A stretch of DNA of 64,000 nucleotides from Lachnospiraceae bacterium (GCA_024692905.1 JAILLY010000123.1:57758-121757); one strand, 5' to 3'. Positions 30,947 to 40,038 are shown, counted from the stretch's first letter. Translations and numbers: made by a program. The notes: generated by a model from the sequence alone, not told the origin.

Positions 30947-31723
30947 ATGATAAGGAAAACAATAATAAAAACCACAGCAATATGTCTTATCGCTGCCGCA
31001 TCTCTGATGGTTCCAAGGGCAGTTAAGGCCGATGCTCTTCCGTGTACGGTTATGTATCTGGATCAGGCAAAGGCAATGAAGGCAGCCGCAGAAGCTGAAG
31101 TAGCCGCTGCAAAGGTAGTTCTTGCCGACAAGCAGGCTAAGTTCGATGCTTTCCGCGCCGCAGGGATAACCACCGGAATGGATTATCTTAACGCATTAAG
31201 TGAGTTTCAGGCTGCACAGCGTAATCTTGAATGCAAATTAAGCGCAGTATACAATGCGGATAATTTTATAAAGGACTGCCAGTCCAAATATGCCGTTGAA
31301 GATAATGCAGACAAGGCATACAAGGCACTCCAGAGTGTAAATAAGGTTCAGGCGGCAAAGCTTGAATACGATAATGCCGCAGGCATAGCCGCGCAGGCCG
31401 CTGTTACCGTAAATGAAACAAAGAAGGCAATTGCAGGCTATCAGACGATGCTGGCAACCAGTCCTTCCGTTCAGGCTCAGATAGATTCACTCAATGCCCT
31501 TCTTGCAATACAGCAGGCCGATCTTGCCGCAAAACAGGCTCTTGCCGATCAGAAGAAGGCCGCATTCATGAGTTCGCTCAATTCGGATTATGCCTCATAC
31601 AACAAAAAAGCGATCGATTATATCTATATCCGTGATAATATGAGAGATACAGTGGTCGGCGATCTTAACGAAAACGGCAGGCCCGACGGAGAAGATTTCT
31701 TCATTGCGATCGGCTGGAATTAA
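30947..31723 (+). CDS. Secreted Ala/Lys-rich coiled-coil protein with a dockerin-like calcium loop
   Basis: Start 30947 is preferred over ATG 30941 because GGGG lies 8 nt upstream. The 258-residue product begins with a signal peptide (basic MIRKTIIK, hydrophobic core, likely cleavage after AVKA). It continues with long Ala/Lys/Gln-rich helices that look like coiled coils with internal similarity (repeated runs such as KAAAEAEVAAAKVVLADKQA). The last 23 residues contain one EF-hand/dockerin-type loop, DLNENGRPDGED. A full dockerin needs two such loops, so this is half. I recognise no named family. It stands alone between ruvB and zapA with its own promoter. Confidence 0.75.
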   Translation: MIRKTIIKTTAICLIAAASLMVPRAVKADALPCTVMYLDQAKAMKAAAEAEVAAAKVVLADKQAKFDAFRAAGITTGMDYLNALSEFQAAQRNLECKLSAVYNADNFIKDCQSKYAVEDNADKAYKALQSVNKVQAAKLEYDNAAGIAAQAAVTVNETKKAIAGYQTMLATSPSVQAQIDSLNALLAIQQADLAAKQALADQKKAAFMSSLNSDYASYNKKAIDYIYIRDNMRDTVVGDLNENGRPDGEDFFIAIGWN

Positions 31724-31740
31724 AGATGAGGTGAATAATG

Positions 31741-32100
31741 ATGACTTCCAAAAACGATACCGAGGTTATCATCGGTGGCAAGGTTATACATCTTAGCGGC
31801 TACGAAAGTGAAGAATATCTCCAGAAGGTAGCTGCATATATAAACGGTAAGATAGCAGAATACGAAAAAGTGGATTCCTTCAAAAGGCAGCCTCTCGAGA
31901 TGCAGAATGTTCTCATCCAGTTAAATGTCGCCGATGATTATTTCAAGGCAAAGAAACAGCTTGATGAGCTGACAGAAGAACTTGAAGCCAAGGATAAGGA
32001 ATTATACGACATCAAGCACGAACTGATCGCAGCACAGATCAAGATGGAAAGCAAAGATAAGATGATAAAGGATTATCAGAAGGAATTATCAAGAACCTAA
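31741..32100 (+). CDS. zapA: Cell division protein ZapA-like
   Basis: ZapA bundles FtsZ filaments at the division site. The 119-residue protein has the ZapA N-terminal domain (EVIIGGKVIHLSGYESEEYLQKVAAYIN) followed by a C-terminal coiled coil from about residue 60 (AKKQLDELTEELEAKDKEL). That is the usual layout, with the coiled coil forming the tetramer. Two in-frame ATGs (31738 and 31741) follow GAGGTGA; the second has better spacing. A terminator lies directly after the stop. It is 14 nt after the secreted coiled-coil gene, so both may share a promoter. Confidence 0.87.
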   Translation: MTSKNDTEVIIGGKVIHLSGYESEEYLQKVAAYINGKIAEYEKVDSFKRQPLEMQNVLIQLNVADDYFKAKKQLDELTEELEAKDKELYDIKHELIAAQIKMESKDKMIKDYQKELSRT

Positions 32101-32104
32101 AAAC

Positions 32105-32134
32105 AGGGGCTGTCACCGACAGCCCTTATTTATT
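32105..32134 (+). terminator. Rho-independent terminator after zapA
   Basis: GGGCTGTC at 32107-32114 and GACAGCCC at 32118-32125 pair around ACC, extended by an A-T and a G-T pair at the base, and the T-rich tail TTATTTATT follows. It ends 16 nt before the next start. Confidence 0.85.
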
Positions 32135-32149
32135 GCAGGTATAAAGATA

Positions 32150-34297
32150 TTGATCGACAAAGAAAAGCAAAAAATCGAATTACTTGCTCCTGCCCGTGAT
32201 ATGGAGTGTTTTACAGCTGCCATAAAGGCTGGAGCCGATGCGGTTTATGCGGCTGCACAGAAGTTCGGAGCACGTGCATATGCGGAGAATTTCACCGAAG
32301 ATGAACTTCTCAGAGCATTGGACATCGCACATCTTAACGGCAAAAAGCTTTACCTTACCGTAAATACGGTGCTAAAGAACAGTGAGACAGAAGAACTGTG
32401 CGAAATGATATCTCCCTTATATGAGGCAGGACTCGATGCTGCGATCGTTCAGGATGCGGGAGTAGTTAAAATCCTTTCATCCACATTCCCGGATCTTGCC
32501 CTGCATGCGAGTACCCAGATGACGATAACCGGCACCGAAGGCGTATTGCTCCTTAAGAGAATTGGGATAAAGAGAGTTGTTCCCGCAAGGGAGCTTTCTC
32601 TTGACGAATTAAAAGATATAAAAGATATAACGGGAATGGAACTTGAGTGTTTTATCCATGGGGCATTATGCTATTCCTATTCCGGAAAGTGCCTGTTTTC
32701 AAGCATGGCCGGACAGAGGAGCGGAAACAGGGGCAGATGTGCCCAGCCCTGCAGGCTCCCTTATAACGGAAGCTATATACTGAGCGCCCGCGATATAATG
32801 ACTCTGGATATCCTGCCCGAACTTACGGATGCGGGCATAACGTCCTTTAAGATAGAAGGCAGGATGAAGAGCCGTGAATATGTTGCAGCCGTAACGGGAA
32901 TATACCGTAAATACCTTGATATCATTCTTGAAACCGGCGGTAAAGACTATAAACCTTCCATGCAGGACATTTCATTTCTTGACTCTTTGTATTCAAGGAG
33001 CGGTCATTGTACGGGGTATTATCATTCGCAGGGCGGCAGACATATGATCACGGTCCAAAAACCCTCATATTCAAGCGACACTCAGGATGACCCGGAAAAA
33101 CTGTATGACAAATACGCCACAGGGCCTTACCGGATCGGGATAAAAGGACATTTTGAGGCATACGTAAATGAACCGGCAGTTTTAAGGTTAAGCTGTAACG
33201 GGACATCCGTCGCCTGCAAAGGCGAAGTCGTACAGGCCGCCAGGACTCATCCGACCGACGAAGGATCCGTAAGAAAACAGCTTATGAAGACAAACGATAC
33301 ACCGTTTGACTTTGACAGCCTTGTGATCGAAGCCGGTGAGGATATCTTCATCCCGGTAGGTTCGCTGAATGCCTTAAGAAGAAGAGCGATCGCGGCACTT
33401 AAAGATAAAATGCTCTCAGGATACAGGAAAAAAAGAGTCGGAACAAAACTGCAATGTATACCGCATGAGCAGATATCATCGAACGGCAGGCCTTTATTTA
33501 ACTGTATGCTTTCCGACGCCGGATTATGCGCTCTTGCGTCTTCATATGATAATATTGACATTATTACCATCGAACTCAAACCGGGAAACACAGCGGAAAA
33601 GATCAGAGAATTAAGTTCATTTATACGTGCCAAAGGGAAAAAATTTTACATATCCCTTCCGCCCGTAATCAGAAGGGACTATTTTACGCGTAACGGATAC
33701 TTAAGAGATCTTATTGGCGACTTGATCATCGACGGTATCATCACGGATAATTATGAGGGACTTTACTTTTTCCGTGATGCCGGCTTCACGGGTACAGTTA
33801 TCGCTGACATGCATCTTTATGTGATGAACGATCATGCGGCTCTTGGATTATACGAATACGGGGCCGATGCAGTTACTTATTCTCCGGAACTGAACGCACA
33901 CGAGCTTACGGATATGAACATAGCTGCAGGTGAATTCATTCTCTACGGCAGGACACCGATGATGATATCGGCGCAGTGTACGGAACGGACCACGGCTAAA
34001 TGCCTTCGCGATAACGGTATATCCCATATAACAGACAGGCTCGGGAATATTTTTCCGTGTATACGTAACTGCGGCGAATGTTTCAATATCATATTAAACT
34101 GTGTTCCGACAATGATATCCTTAAATGACCTTCCTGCCGGATTTAAGCCTTATTCATACAGGATACACCTGACGGTTGAAGATAAGGAAAATGCAGGAGT
34201 CATACTCGGTTATTATAATGAAATGGCAGGCGGGACAACCCCCGCAAAACCCGATATCAAGTTCACATACGGCCACTTAAAAAGAGGAGCCGAGTAA
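32150..34297 (+). CDS. Peptidase U32 family protein
   Basis: The 715-residue protein belongs to the U32 family, whose bacterial members act in 23S rRNA or tRNA hydroxylation (RlhA, TrhP) or are annotated as collagenases. It has the opening IELLAPARDMECFTAAIKAGADAVY, the conserved region FIHGALCYSYSGKC with cysteines (a putative Fe-S site with CAQPCR), EGRMKSREYVAAVTGIYRKYL near 240, and a long C-terminal half. The start is TTG at 32150, with only a weak AGG 10 nt upstream; no ATG lies near the conserved N-terminus. The length and cysteines fit the RlhA-like group, but the substrate is inferred. It overlaps the next gene by 1 nt. Confidence 0.87.
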   Translation: MIDKEKQKIELLAPARDMECFTAAIKAGADAVYAAAQKFGARAYAENFTEDELLRALDIAHLNGKKLYLTVNTVLKNSETEELCEMISPLYEAGLDAAIVQDAGVVKILSSTFPDLALHASTQMTITGTEGVLLLKRIGIKRVVPARELSLDELKDIKDITGMELECFIHGALCYSYSGKCLFSSMAGQRSGNRGRCAQPCRLPYNGSYILSARDIMTLDILPELTDAGITSFKIEGRMKSREYVAAVTGIYRKYLDIILETGGKDYKPSMQDISFLDSLYSRSGHCTGYYHSQGGRHMITVQKPSYSSDTQDDPEKLYDKYATGPYRIGIKGHFEAYVNEPAVLRLSCNGTSVACKGEVVQAARTHPTDEGSVRKQLMKTNDTPFDFDSLVIEAGEDIFIPVGSLNALRRRAIAALKDKMLSGYRKKRVGTKLQCIPHEQISSNGRPLFNCMLSDAGLCALASSYDNIDIITIELKPGNTAEKIRELSSFIRAKGKKFYISLPPVIRRDYFTRNGYLRDLIGDLIIDGIITDNYEGLYFFRDAGFTGTVIADMHLYVMNDHAALGLYEYGADAVTYSPELNAHELTDMNIAAGEFILYGRTPMMISAQCTERTTAKCLRDNGISHITDRLGNIFPCIRNCGECFNIILNCVPTMISLNDLPAGFKPYSYRIHLTVEDKENAGVILGYYNEMAGGTTPAKPDIKFTYGHLKRGAE

Positions 34298-35613
34298 TGT
34301 ATACGATATTTCTTACTTTATCCAAATACATATTGATATTCCTTATGGCCATATATACGATACAGTGTTTTTCCGTATTCAGGCTTCCCGATATCAGCAA
34401 ACGTGACGGTATATATATAAGACAGGATATCATCATGGCGCTTATCTATCTTATAGCATTTACCGTTATGTACTTAAGATCCGCAGATACATGGCTATTG
34501 ATCCTTTATGCCCTGACACAGGTTACATTCGTTGCTTTTATCATGCTGTACAGGTTTTTGTATCCCGAAGCAAGCAAGCTGCTTGTCAACAATATGTGCA
34601 TGCTCATGAGCATAGGCTTCATAATACTTGCAAGGCTTAATTTCAGCAAGGCTTTAAAGCAGTTTTCCGTGGCCCTTGTCTCAATCGTCATTGCACTTGT
34701 AATACCGTATATACTTAAGCGTTTTAAGCGCTTGAGGCGTTTCTATATGTTATTTGCCGCCGCGGGTATCATCGCGCTCGGAGCCGTCCTCATATTTTCA
34801 ACGGCCGTGAACGGTTCCAAATTAAACATACGTATAGGCGGTGTTTCCTTCCAGGCATCCGAATTTGTAAAGATAATCTTTGTATTCTCGATCGCCGGGA
34901 TGCTCTCATGCATGAAGTCAGGATACAGGATAGTTATTGCGACTGCTGCGGCCGGCATACATGTCATGCTCCTTGCCGCATCCAAGGATCTCGGCGGTGC
35001 AGTCATATTGTTCATAGTCTATGTGATCATGCTCTTTATCGCTACCGGAAAGTTCCTGTATTTTATTCTCGGGACAGCGGGGGCAGTAGTGTGCAGCATA
35101 GCGGGATATATGCTGTTTCCTCATGTCAGGGTCAGGATCACCGCATTTACCGATCCCGTTTCAAGCATCGACGGCGCCGGGTACCAGATGGCACAGTCAC
35201 TCTTTGCAATAGGTACCGGCGGTTTTGAAGGCATGGGGCTCATGGACGGTGCCCCCTCAAGGATACCGGTGGTCGAAGCCGATTTCATATTTTCCGCAAT
35301 ATGCGAAGAACTCGGTGTATTATTCGGGATATGTCTCATACTTGTATGTGCAAGCTGTTTTATAATGTTCATGAACATTGCCATGCGTTTTAATGATATG
35401 TTTTACAAACTTGTTGCCGCAGGACTTGCCGTTACATACGGTTTTCAGGTCCTTCTCACCATCGGCGGCGTGACCAAATTCATTCCGCTCACAGGTGTGA
35501 CCCTGCCTCTCGTAAGCTACGGCAGTAATTCGATAATGGTATCCCTTATCATGTTTTCGGTGATACAGGGACTCTACGTTTCCGTAAGGTCGGCAAACGG
35601 TACGGAAAGATAA
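34297..35613 (+). CDS. FtsW/RodA/SpoVE family glycan polymerase
   Basis: The 438-residue integral membrane protein with about ten helices is a SEDS peptidoglycan glycosyltransferase. Conserved SEDS segments include FQASEFVKIIFVFSIAGML, the extracellular loop GAGYQMAQSLFAIGTGGFEGMGL, FIFSAICEELGV, and the C-terminal FIPLTGVTLPLVSYGSNSIM. Its 3' neighbour is a class B PBP 11 nt away, the classic SEDS-PBP couple in which one polymerises and the other crosslinks. It could serve elongation, division or spore cortex synthesis. The 1-nt overlap with the U32 gene implies translational coupling. Confidence 0.93.
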   Translation: MYTIFLTLSKYILIFLMAIYTIQCFSVFRLPDISKRDGIYIRQDIIMALIYLIAFTVMYLRSADTWLLILYALTQVTFVAFIMLYRFLYPEASKLLVNNMCMLMSIGFIILARLNFSKALKQFSVALVSIVIALVIPYILKRFKRLRRFYMLFAAAGIIALGAVLIFSTAVNGSKLNIRIGGVSFQASEFVKIIFVFSIAGMLSCMKSGYRIVIATAAAGIHVMLLAASKDLGGAVILFIVYVIMLFIATGKFLYFILGTAGAVVCSIAGYMLFPHVRVRITAFTDPVSSIDGAGYQMAQSLFAIGTGGFEGMGLMDGAPSRIPVVEADFIFSAICEELGVLFGICLILVCASCFIMFMNIAMRFNDMFYKLVAAGLAVTYGFQVLLTIGGVTKFIPLTGVTLPLVSYGSNSIMVSLIMFSVIQGLYVSVRSANGTER

Positions 35614-35624
35614 AGGAGGCTTAA

Positions 35625-37091
35625 GTGTTGTTTGGGAAAAAACACAGAAGCGAAGATGAAACCGCAAAAGAACGGCAGGATATGAACAGATCCAACCGTG
35701 AGATCCTGTTTGTCACATATATCTTTACGGCTGTTTTTGTGATACTTATCGGGTATGTTATATATTTTACGGCCATAAGGAGCGAAAGCTTCATAAACAA
35801 CCCTTATAACAACAAGCGCGCGCAGCTGCTTTCACAGAAGGTAGTACGCGGGCCTATCCTTTCACGCGACGGAACGGTACTTGCAAAGACCGATACGGAC
35901 GCTGACGGGAATGAGATAAGGATATATCCGTACGGAAGCGTTTTTGCACATTCCGTTGGGTTCTTCTCACAGGCAAGCATCGGCGTCGAAGCAATTGCGA
36001 ATTTTAAACTGCTCAGTTCCGATATAAATACTTTCGAAAGGATAAGTAACGATCTGAACGGCATTAAAAACAAAGGGGACCAGGTTGTTACGAGCCTTGA
36101 TGTCGGCCTTCAGACGACCGCATATTCGGCACTCGGTGACAGAAAGGGCGCAGTGGTTGTCATGAACGTAAAGACCGGAGAGATACTTGCGCTTGTCTCA
36201 AAACCCGATTTCGATCCCAACAGCATCGACGAAATATGGGATCTTATCAACTCGGACACGGTAAAAAGTCCGCTTTTAAACCGTGCCACCCAGGGACTTT
36301 ATCCGCCCGGCTCCACGTTTAAGATAGTCACAGCCCTTGAATATATAAAAGAAGCAACCGATCCCGGGGATTATGTGTTTGACTGCAGCGGAAGCTTTGA
36401 ATCAAAGGGCGTCAGGATAAACTGTTATCACGGCCAAAAGCACGGAGAGCTTGACTTTGAAACAAGCTTTGCTAAATCCTGTAATTCATCATTTGCAAAC
36501 ATAAGCTCGGGACTTGATAAGCGTTCATTCGGACAAACCTGCAGGGATCTTATGTTCAACGGGGATATCCCCTGTCCTTACAGTTATAAGACCAGCTATG
36601 TTGATATGAACAAAAACACGGAATACGGCCAGCTGATCCAGGCCGGAATAGGACAGGGCAGGACACAGATAACTCCGATACATATGGCAATGATCACTTC
36701 AGCGATCGCAAATAAGGGGATACTTATGCATCCGATAGTCATAACCGGAGTAAAAAACACTTACGGTCAGACGATAAAGTCATATGGATCTAAGGAATAC
36801 GGCCGCCTTATGAGCGGATATGAATCGAGATATTTGCGTGAACTGATGCGCGACGTGGTATTAAACGGTACGGGATCAAGACTTAAGGATACATCTTTAT
36901 ATGAGGCCGCCGGAAAAACAGGATCTGCCGAATATTCGCAGGACAAGAGTAAAAGTCATGCCTGGTTCACAGGCTTCGCGCCCTACAACGATCCCGAGAT
37001 AGCAGTCACTGTCATCGTAGAGGGCGGCGGCTCGGGCGGTGAGACTGCAGTCCCTATAGCCCGAGCGGTATTTGACGATTATTTTCAATGA
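35625..37091 (+). CDS. Class B penicillin-binding protein (D,D-transpeptidase)
   Basis: This is the crosslinking partner of the SEDS protein before it. The 488-residue protein starts at a GTG with AGGAGG 5 nt upstream. It has one membrane anchor (about 27-50), a short N-terminal dimerisation region (about 80-130), and the transpeptidase domain. All three motifs are present: STFK with Ser230, SCN at 285-287, and KTGSAE beginning at Lys431. It resembles PbpA-type proteins paired with RodA. It ends 12 nt from the convergent HD-GYP gene, with no terminator between. Confidence 0.94.
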   Translation: MLFGKKHRSEDETAKERQDMNRSNREILFVTYIFTAVFVILIGYVIYFTAIRSESFINNPYNNKRAQLLSQKVVRGPILSRDGTVLAKTDTDADGNEIRIYPYGSVFAHSVGFFSQASIGVEAIANFKLLSSDINTFERISNDLNGIKNKGDQVVTSLDVGLQTTAYSALGDRKGAVVVMNVKTGEILALVSKPDFDPNSIDEIWDLINSDTVKSPLLNRATQGLYPPGSTFKIVTALEYIKEATDPGDYVFDCSGSFESKGVRINCYHGQKHGELDFETSFAKSCNSSFANISSGLDKRSFGQTCRDLMFNGDIPCPYSYKTSYVDMNKNTEYGQLIQAGIGQGRTQITPIHMAMITSAIANKGILMHPIVITGVKNTYGQTIKSYGSKEYGRLMSGYESRYLRELMRDVVLNGTGSRLKDTSLYEAAGKTGSAEYSQDKSKSHAWFTGFAPYNDPEIAVTVIVEGGGSGGETAVPIARAVFDDYFQ

Positions 37092-37102
37092 ATAACGAAA
37101 AC

Positions 37103-38161
37103 CTAGATAAGCCTCTCGATATACCGGTCTTTCTCACGGGAAAGATCGATATAAACATCACCGGAGCGGACCATCGGGCGGGAGAGATCCTGCTTGTTTA
37201 TGAGCACTACGGAACATTCCGTACCGTCGTTTAAAACGACCTCCTTGCCTATATATTCCTCAACCATACGCTCAAGAAATGTAAGATAATATGCAACATC
37301 ATATCTTTCAAGCCCGTCACGTTCAAATATCTCGATCACCTTGAACGGGCACAGGGGATCCCTGTATGCACGGTATGATGTCATCGCATCATACGCATCT
37401 ATAATGGAGATTATCTTCGCAAATTTATTTATGCGTTCCGCCGGAAGTTTCTGTGGGTATCCCCTTCCGTCACAGCGCTCATGGTGCATGAGGGCAGCAA
37501 GCTTAACATTTATGTCAAGCGAAAGATTCTGTATGAGATTATAGCTGTGGACAGGATGCGTCCTCATTATCGCGATCTCATCATCATCAAGCTTTCCGGG
37601 CTTGCTTATGAGTTCTTTGGGGATCTTGAACTTGCCGATGTCATAATAGAATCCGCACAGTATAAGCGTCTTTATCTCTTCGTCATCAAGTGAAAACCAC
37701 TTGCCTGTATAGCGGCAGATGAGAGCAACGTTAAGTCCGTGTGCATAAAGGATATCGCTGTCCGGTACATTTAAGACGGCGAGCATATCAAGTATGGTGG
37801 TCCGGCTGTGTTCGAGAGGATTGAAAATATTGTCGATTATCTCAAGAAAATCATTATTGTTCGGCGGTACCTTTTTGAATATGAATGAATCGATGGCAAC
37901 TTTATATGCGGTGAAATTCGCCCTGTAGAGATCCTCGAATTTATGGAAATCCTTGCTTACTTTGACTTTCTCAAAATAAGTCATCACATAGTCTTCGGGT
38001 TCCTTTATCTGTATACACTGAATAGGACTGACCACAAGTTTCTGAATGGTCAGCTTGTCCAAAACGGTATCCTTCTTAACAAGAAGATTCCCCTTATAAT
38101 CGGTGGCGTCTTCTGCAACCTCCATTCCGGGCTGAAGCGCCACAGTCGCAACTAACTCCAT
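37103..38161 (-). CDS. HD-GYP domain protein with His-to-Tyr change in the HD motif
   Basis: HD-GYP proteins hydrolyse cyclic di-GMP. The 352-residue protein has an N-terminal region of about 110 residues and a C-terminal HD-GYP domain. The GYP motif HHERCDGRGYP, the Asp/Lys of the HD region (YDIGKFKIPKEL) and the downstream IIDAYDAMTS are present. The canonical HDIGK reads YDIGK, so His is replaced by Tyr173 (codon TAT at 37645-37643). This His is a metal ligand in the family. It may be inactive, sense c-di-GMP, or have altered specificity. The start at 38161 has GGAGGAGGG upstream. It is convergent with the PBP gene. Confidence 0.88.
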   Translation of the reverse strand: MELVATVALQPGMEVAEDATDYKGNLLVKKDTVLDKLTIQKLVVSPIQCIQIKEPEDYVMTYFEKVKVSKDFHKFEDLYRANFTAYKVAIDSFIFKKVPPNNNDFLEIIDNIFNPLEHSRTTILDMLAVLNVPDSDILYAHGLNVALICRYTGKWFSLDDEEIKTLILCGFYYDIGKFKIPKELISKPGKLDDDEIAIMRTHPVHSYNLIQNLSLDINVKLAALMHHERCDGRGYPQKLPAERINKFAKIISIIDAYDAMTSYRAYRDPLCPFKVIEIFERDGLERYDVAYYLTFLERMVEEYIGKEVVLNDGTECSVVLINKQDLSRPMVRSGDVYIDLSREKDRYIERLI

Positions 38162-38184
38162 CTTATTACCCTCCTCCCAGGTAA

Positions 38185-38213
38185 AGTATAATATAAAAAA
38201 AAATTATTGTAAA
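38185..38213 (-). promoter_or_regulatory. Promoter for the HD-GYP gene
   Basis: On the - strand, TTTACA (38213-38208) and TATACT (38190-38185) are 17 nt apart. The leader is short and carries GGAGGAGGG before the ATG. Confidence 0.6.
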
Positions 38214-38254
38214 CCAAAAACAGCAATATATGACTACAAAAAACGTCATTCCTG

Positions 38255-38263
38255 TGCTATAAT
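38255..38263 (+). promoter_or_regulatory. Extended -10 promoter for the gene at 38304
   Basis: TGC followed by TATAAT (38255-38263) is a perfect extended -10 element; the -35 region is poor. It would start transcription about 35 nt before ATG 38304, divergent from the HD-GYP promoter. Confidence 0.5.
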
Positions 38264-38303
38264 CACTGATAGTATTTTGCAATGATTCAAGCGGCAGGTG
38301 GAT

Positions 38304-38630
38304 ATGATCAGATATGCACAGGATTTATGCTTAACAGATAAGACCGGCGCTTCCCTTAACAGGATAAAACGCAGGCTGTATTTGGGAGCCGGGATGACCG
38401 GTCTGTATGTGATCATGATCGCAACGCATCCAGATGATATTTTCGATATCGTTCCGGCCGCCATGTTCAAATCAAGAAAATACAGACACTTTGAACACAA
38501 GGTCATAGGTCTGGCCGAAAGCAGGCGTAAGGCTTACGAGATGATCGGCCGGATATTTATAAAGCATTATTATGAAACGGGCAGATACGACGGCATAAAA
38601 GAAGCTTATCTGAAACGTTTTTCCCGATAA
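38304..38630 (+). CDS. Hypothetical protein (108 aa)
   Basis: This 108-residue protein resembles no family I can name. It is basic, mostly helical, and has no clear membrane segment, although the middle segment MTGLYVIMIATHPDDI is hydrophobic. ATG 38304 follows AGG at 38296-38298 and sits 35 nt or so downstream of an extended -10 promoter, so it is likely expressed. A GTG at 38298 is an alternative start. It precedes a DUF2953-GerW pair, 20 nt upstream of the former, which hints at shared expression with sporulation-associated genes; that link is inference only. Confidence 0.6.
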   Translation: MIRYAQDLCLTDKTGASLNRIKRRLYLGAGMTGLYVIMIATHPDDIFDIVPAAMFKSRKYRHFEHKVIGLAESRRKAYEMIGRIFIKHYYETGRYDGIKEAYLKRFSR

Positions 38631-38650
38631 ATGACCGGGGGTATCCGAAT

Positions 38651-39592
38651 TTGGGCATTTTCTTATCGATACTGAAAATCACAGGCTTAACCATCCTTGT
38701 GTTACTGGCCGTCATACTGATACTTATCTGCCTCGTTCTTTTCGTCCCGATACGTTACAGGATCAATTCGGACAAGGGCGGCATCGATCTTCCGGTACAT
38801 TTTACAGCCCGTGCGCGATGGCTGCTGGGGATCGTGAGCGCAGTATTTGATCACAACGAAAACGGAACTTCAATGTCCTTAAGGATATTTCATATACCCT
38901 TAAGGAGGAAAAAAGGCAAAAAGGAAAATAAACATCTTTTCGGTTCAAAGAAGGACCGTAAGGAAACAAAGGCCGAAGAACCGTCATTTTCAATATATTC
39001 ATATGATGAAGAAGACGACGACCTGAAGGAAGATAAACCATACACCGCCAAAGAGACCTCCGATCATAAAGATCCCGAAGGCTGCACGGAAGAAGATGTT
39101 GATAACAAAAAACCCCGTAAAAGTCTTTTGGATATTGCCGGAGCCGTATACGAACGTATAACAGGGATAGCCGACAGGGTCTCATCGCTGCTTAAAGGAG
39201 CGGGAGACGCATTTGAGAACATAGAATACTACCATACTGCACTGTTTAACGATGCAAGGAACCGTGAGGCTGTAAGATATATATATGACAGGATAAAAAG
39301 GCTCATTAAGAGCATCGCACCCAGAAAGATACGGGGAAGACTTGATTACGGTTCCGAAGATCCGGCGGATACCGGAAGAGTACTTGCGATAGCATCGGTA
39401 TTATATCCTTTATATAAGAAAAACCTCAGTATAAATCCGGATTTTGAAAACCGGATACTGGCTTATGACATAAAACTTCGCGGAAGGATATATCTGAATG
39501 TGGTAGGTGTAGTGCTCCTGCAGCTCTATTTTAATAAAAAAGTACGAAGGTTCAAGAATATCATGAAGAAGGAGAACGTAAATGGCAGGTAA
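38651..39592 (+). CDS. DUF2953 family membrane-anchored protein
   Basis: The 313-residue protein starts at a TTG behind GGGGG and has an N-terminal membrane helix (about 8-30, ILKITGLTILVLLAVILIL). The extracytoplasmic region with VPIRYRIN and FTARARWLLGIVSA fits DUF2953. A lysine/glutamate-rich insert spans about 80-170. The C-terminal part, ending in the hydrophobic segment NVVGVVLLQLYFNK, is usual for the family. DUF2953 genes commonly precede gerW (ytfJ) in spore formers, and here they overlap by 11 nt. A direct function is not known. Confidence 0.82.
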   Translation: MGIFLSILKITGLTILVLLAVILILICLVLFVPIRYRINSDKGGIDLPVHFTARARWLLGIVSAVFDHNENGTSMSLRIFHIPLRRKKGKKENKHLFGSKKDRKETKAEEPSFSIYSYDEEDDDLKEDKPYTAKETSDHKDPEGCTEEDVDNKKPRKSLLDIAGAVYERITGIADRVSSLLKGAGDAFENIEYYHTALFNDARNREAVRYIYDRIKRLIKSIAPRKIRGRLDYGSEDPADTGRVLAIASVLYPLYKKNLSINPDFENRILAYDIKLRGRIYLNVVGVVLLQLYFNKKVRRFKNIMKKENVNGR

Positions 39593-39971
39593 TTTTAATG
39601 AGGTTGTAGACTCAATGCTCAAAGGTATGGACGGATTTCTGTCCAGTAAGACGGTGGTCGGCGAACCTATTGTGGTCGGCGAAATAGTGATCATACCGCT
39701 TGTTGATGTTTCCTTCGGTGTGGGGGCCGGGGATTTCAGAGGCGAGAAAAAGGCCAATGGAGCCGGAGGACTTACAGGCAAGATGTCACCGAGCGCAGCC
39801 CTTGTCATTCATAACGGAACAACCAGGCTCGTAAACATCAAGAATCAGGATGGTATGACGAAGATACTTGATATGGTGCCTGACCTTGTCAATAAATTCA
39901 CCTCAAAAGACAAGGATCTGCCCTTAAGCGATGAAGAGGTTAAAGAAGCGGCATTTCCGGGCGAAAGATAA
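39582..39971 (+). CDS. GerW family sporulation protein (YtfJ-like)
   Basis: The 129-residue protein matches GerW/YtfJ, a small protein needed for efficient germination in B. subtilis. Conserved parts are the opening VVDSMLKGMDGFLSSKTVVG, the GEIVIIPLVDVSFGVGAG core near residue 33, and the Gly-rich turn GGLTGKMSPSAALVI. The start has AAGGAGAA upstream and overlaps the DUF2953 gene. The gene suggests a spore-forming ancestry, but members also occur in non-spore-forming Clostridia, so its presence does not prove sporulation. Confidence 0.9.
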   Translation: MAGNFNEVVDSMLKGMDGFLSSKTVVGEPIVVGEIVIIPLVDVSFGVGAGDFRGEKKANGAGGLTGKMSPSAALVIHNGTTRLVNIKNQDGMTKILDMVPDLVNKFTSKDKDLPLSDEEVKEAAFPGER

Positions 39972-40009
39972 TGTTATGTAAATTTCTTTTGTTTTTTTGC
40001 CAAAACCCC

Positions 40010-40038
40010 TTGCAAAAAATAACATGGTTATTTATAAT
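40010..40038 (+). promoter_or_regulatory. Promoter for the J-domain coiled-coil gene
   Basis: TTGCAA at 40010-40015 and TATAAT at 40033-40038 are separated by 17 nt. The leader is about 85 nt long and contains two GGGA-like runs. Confidence 0.7.

Noticed and set aside
38298..38303. GTG start for the 108-residue protein
   Set aside because: The GTG overlaps the likely ribosome site, while ATG 38304 has good spacing; both cannot be used well.
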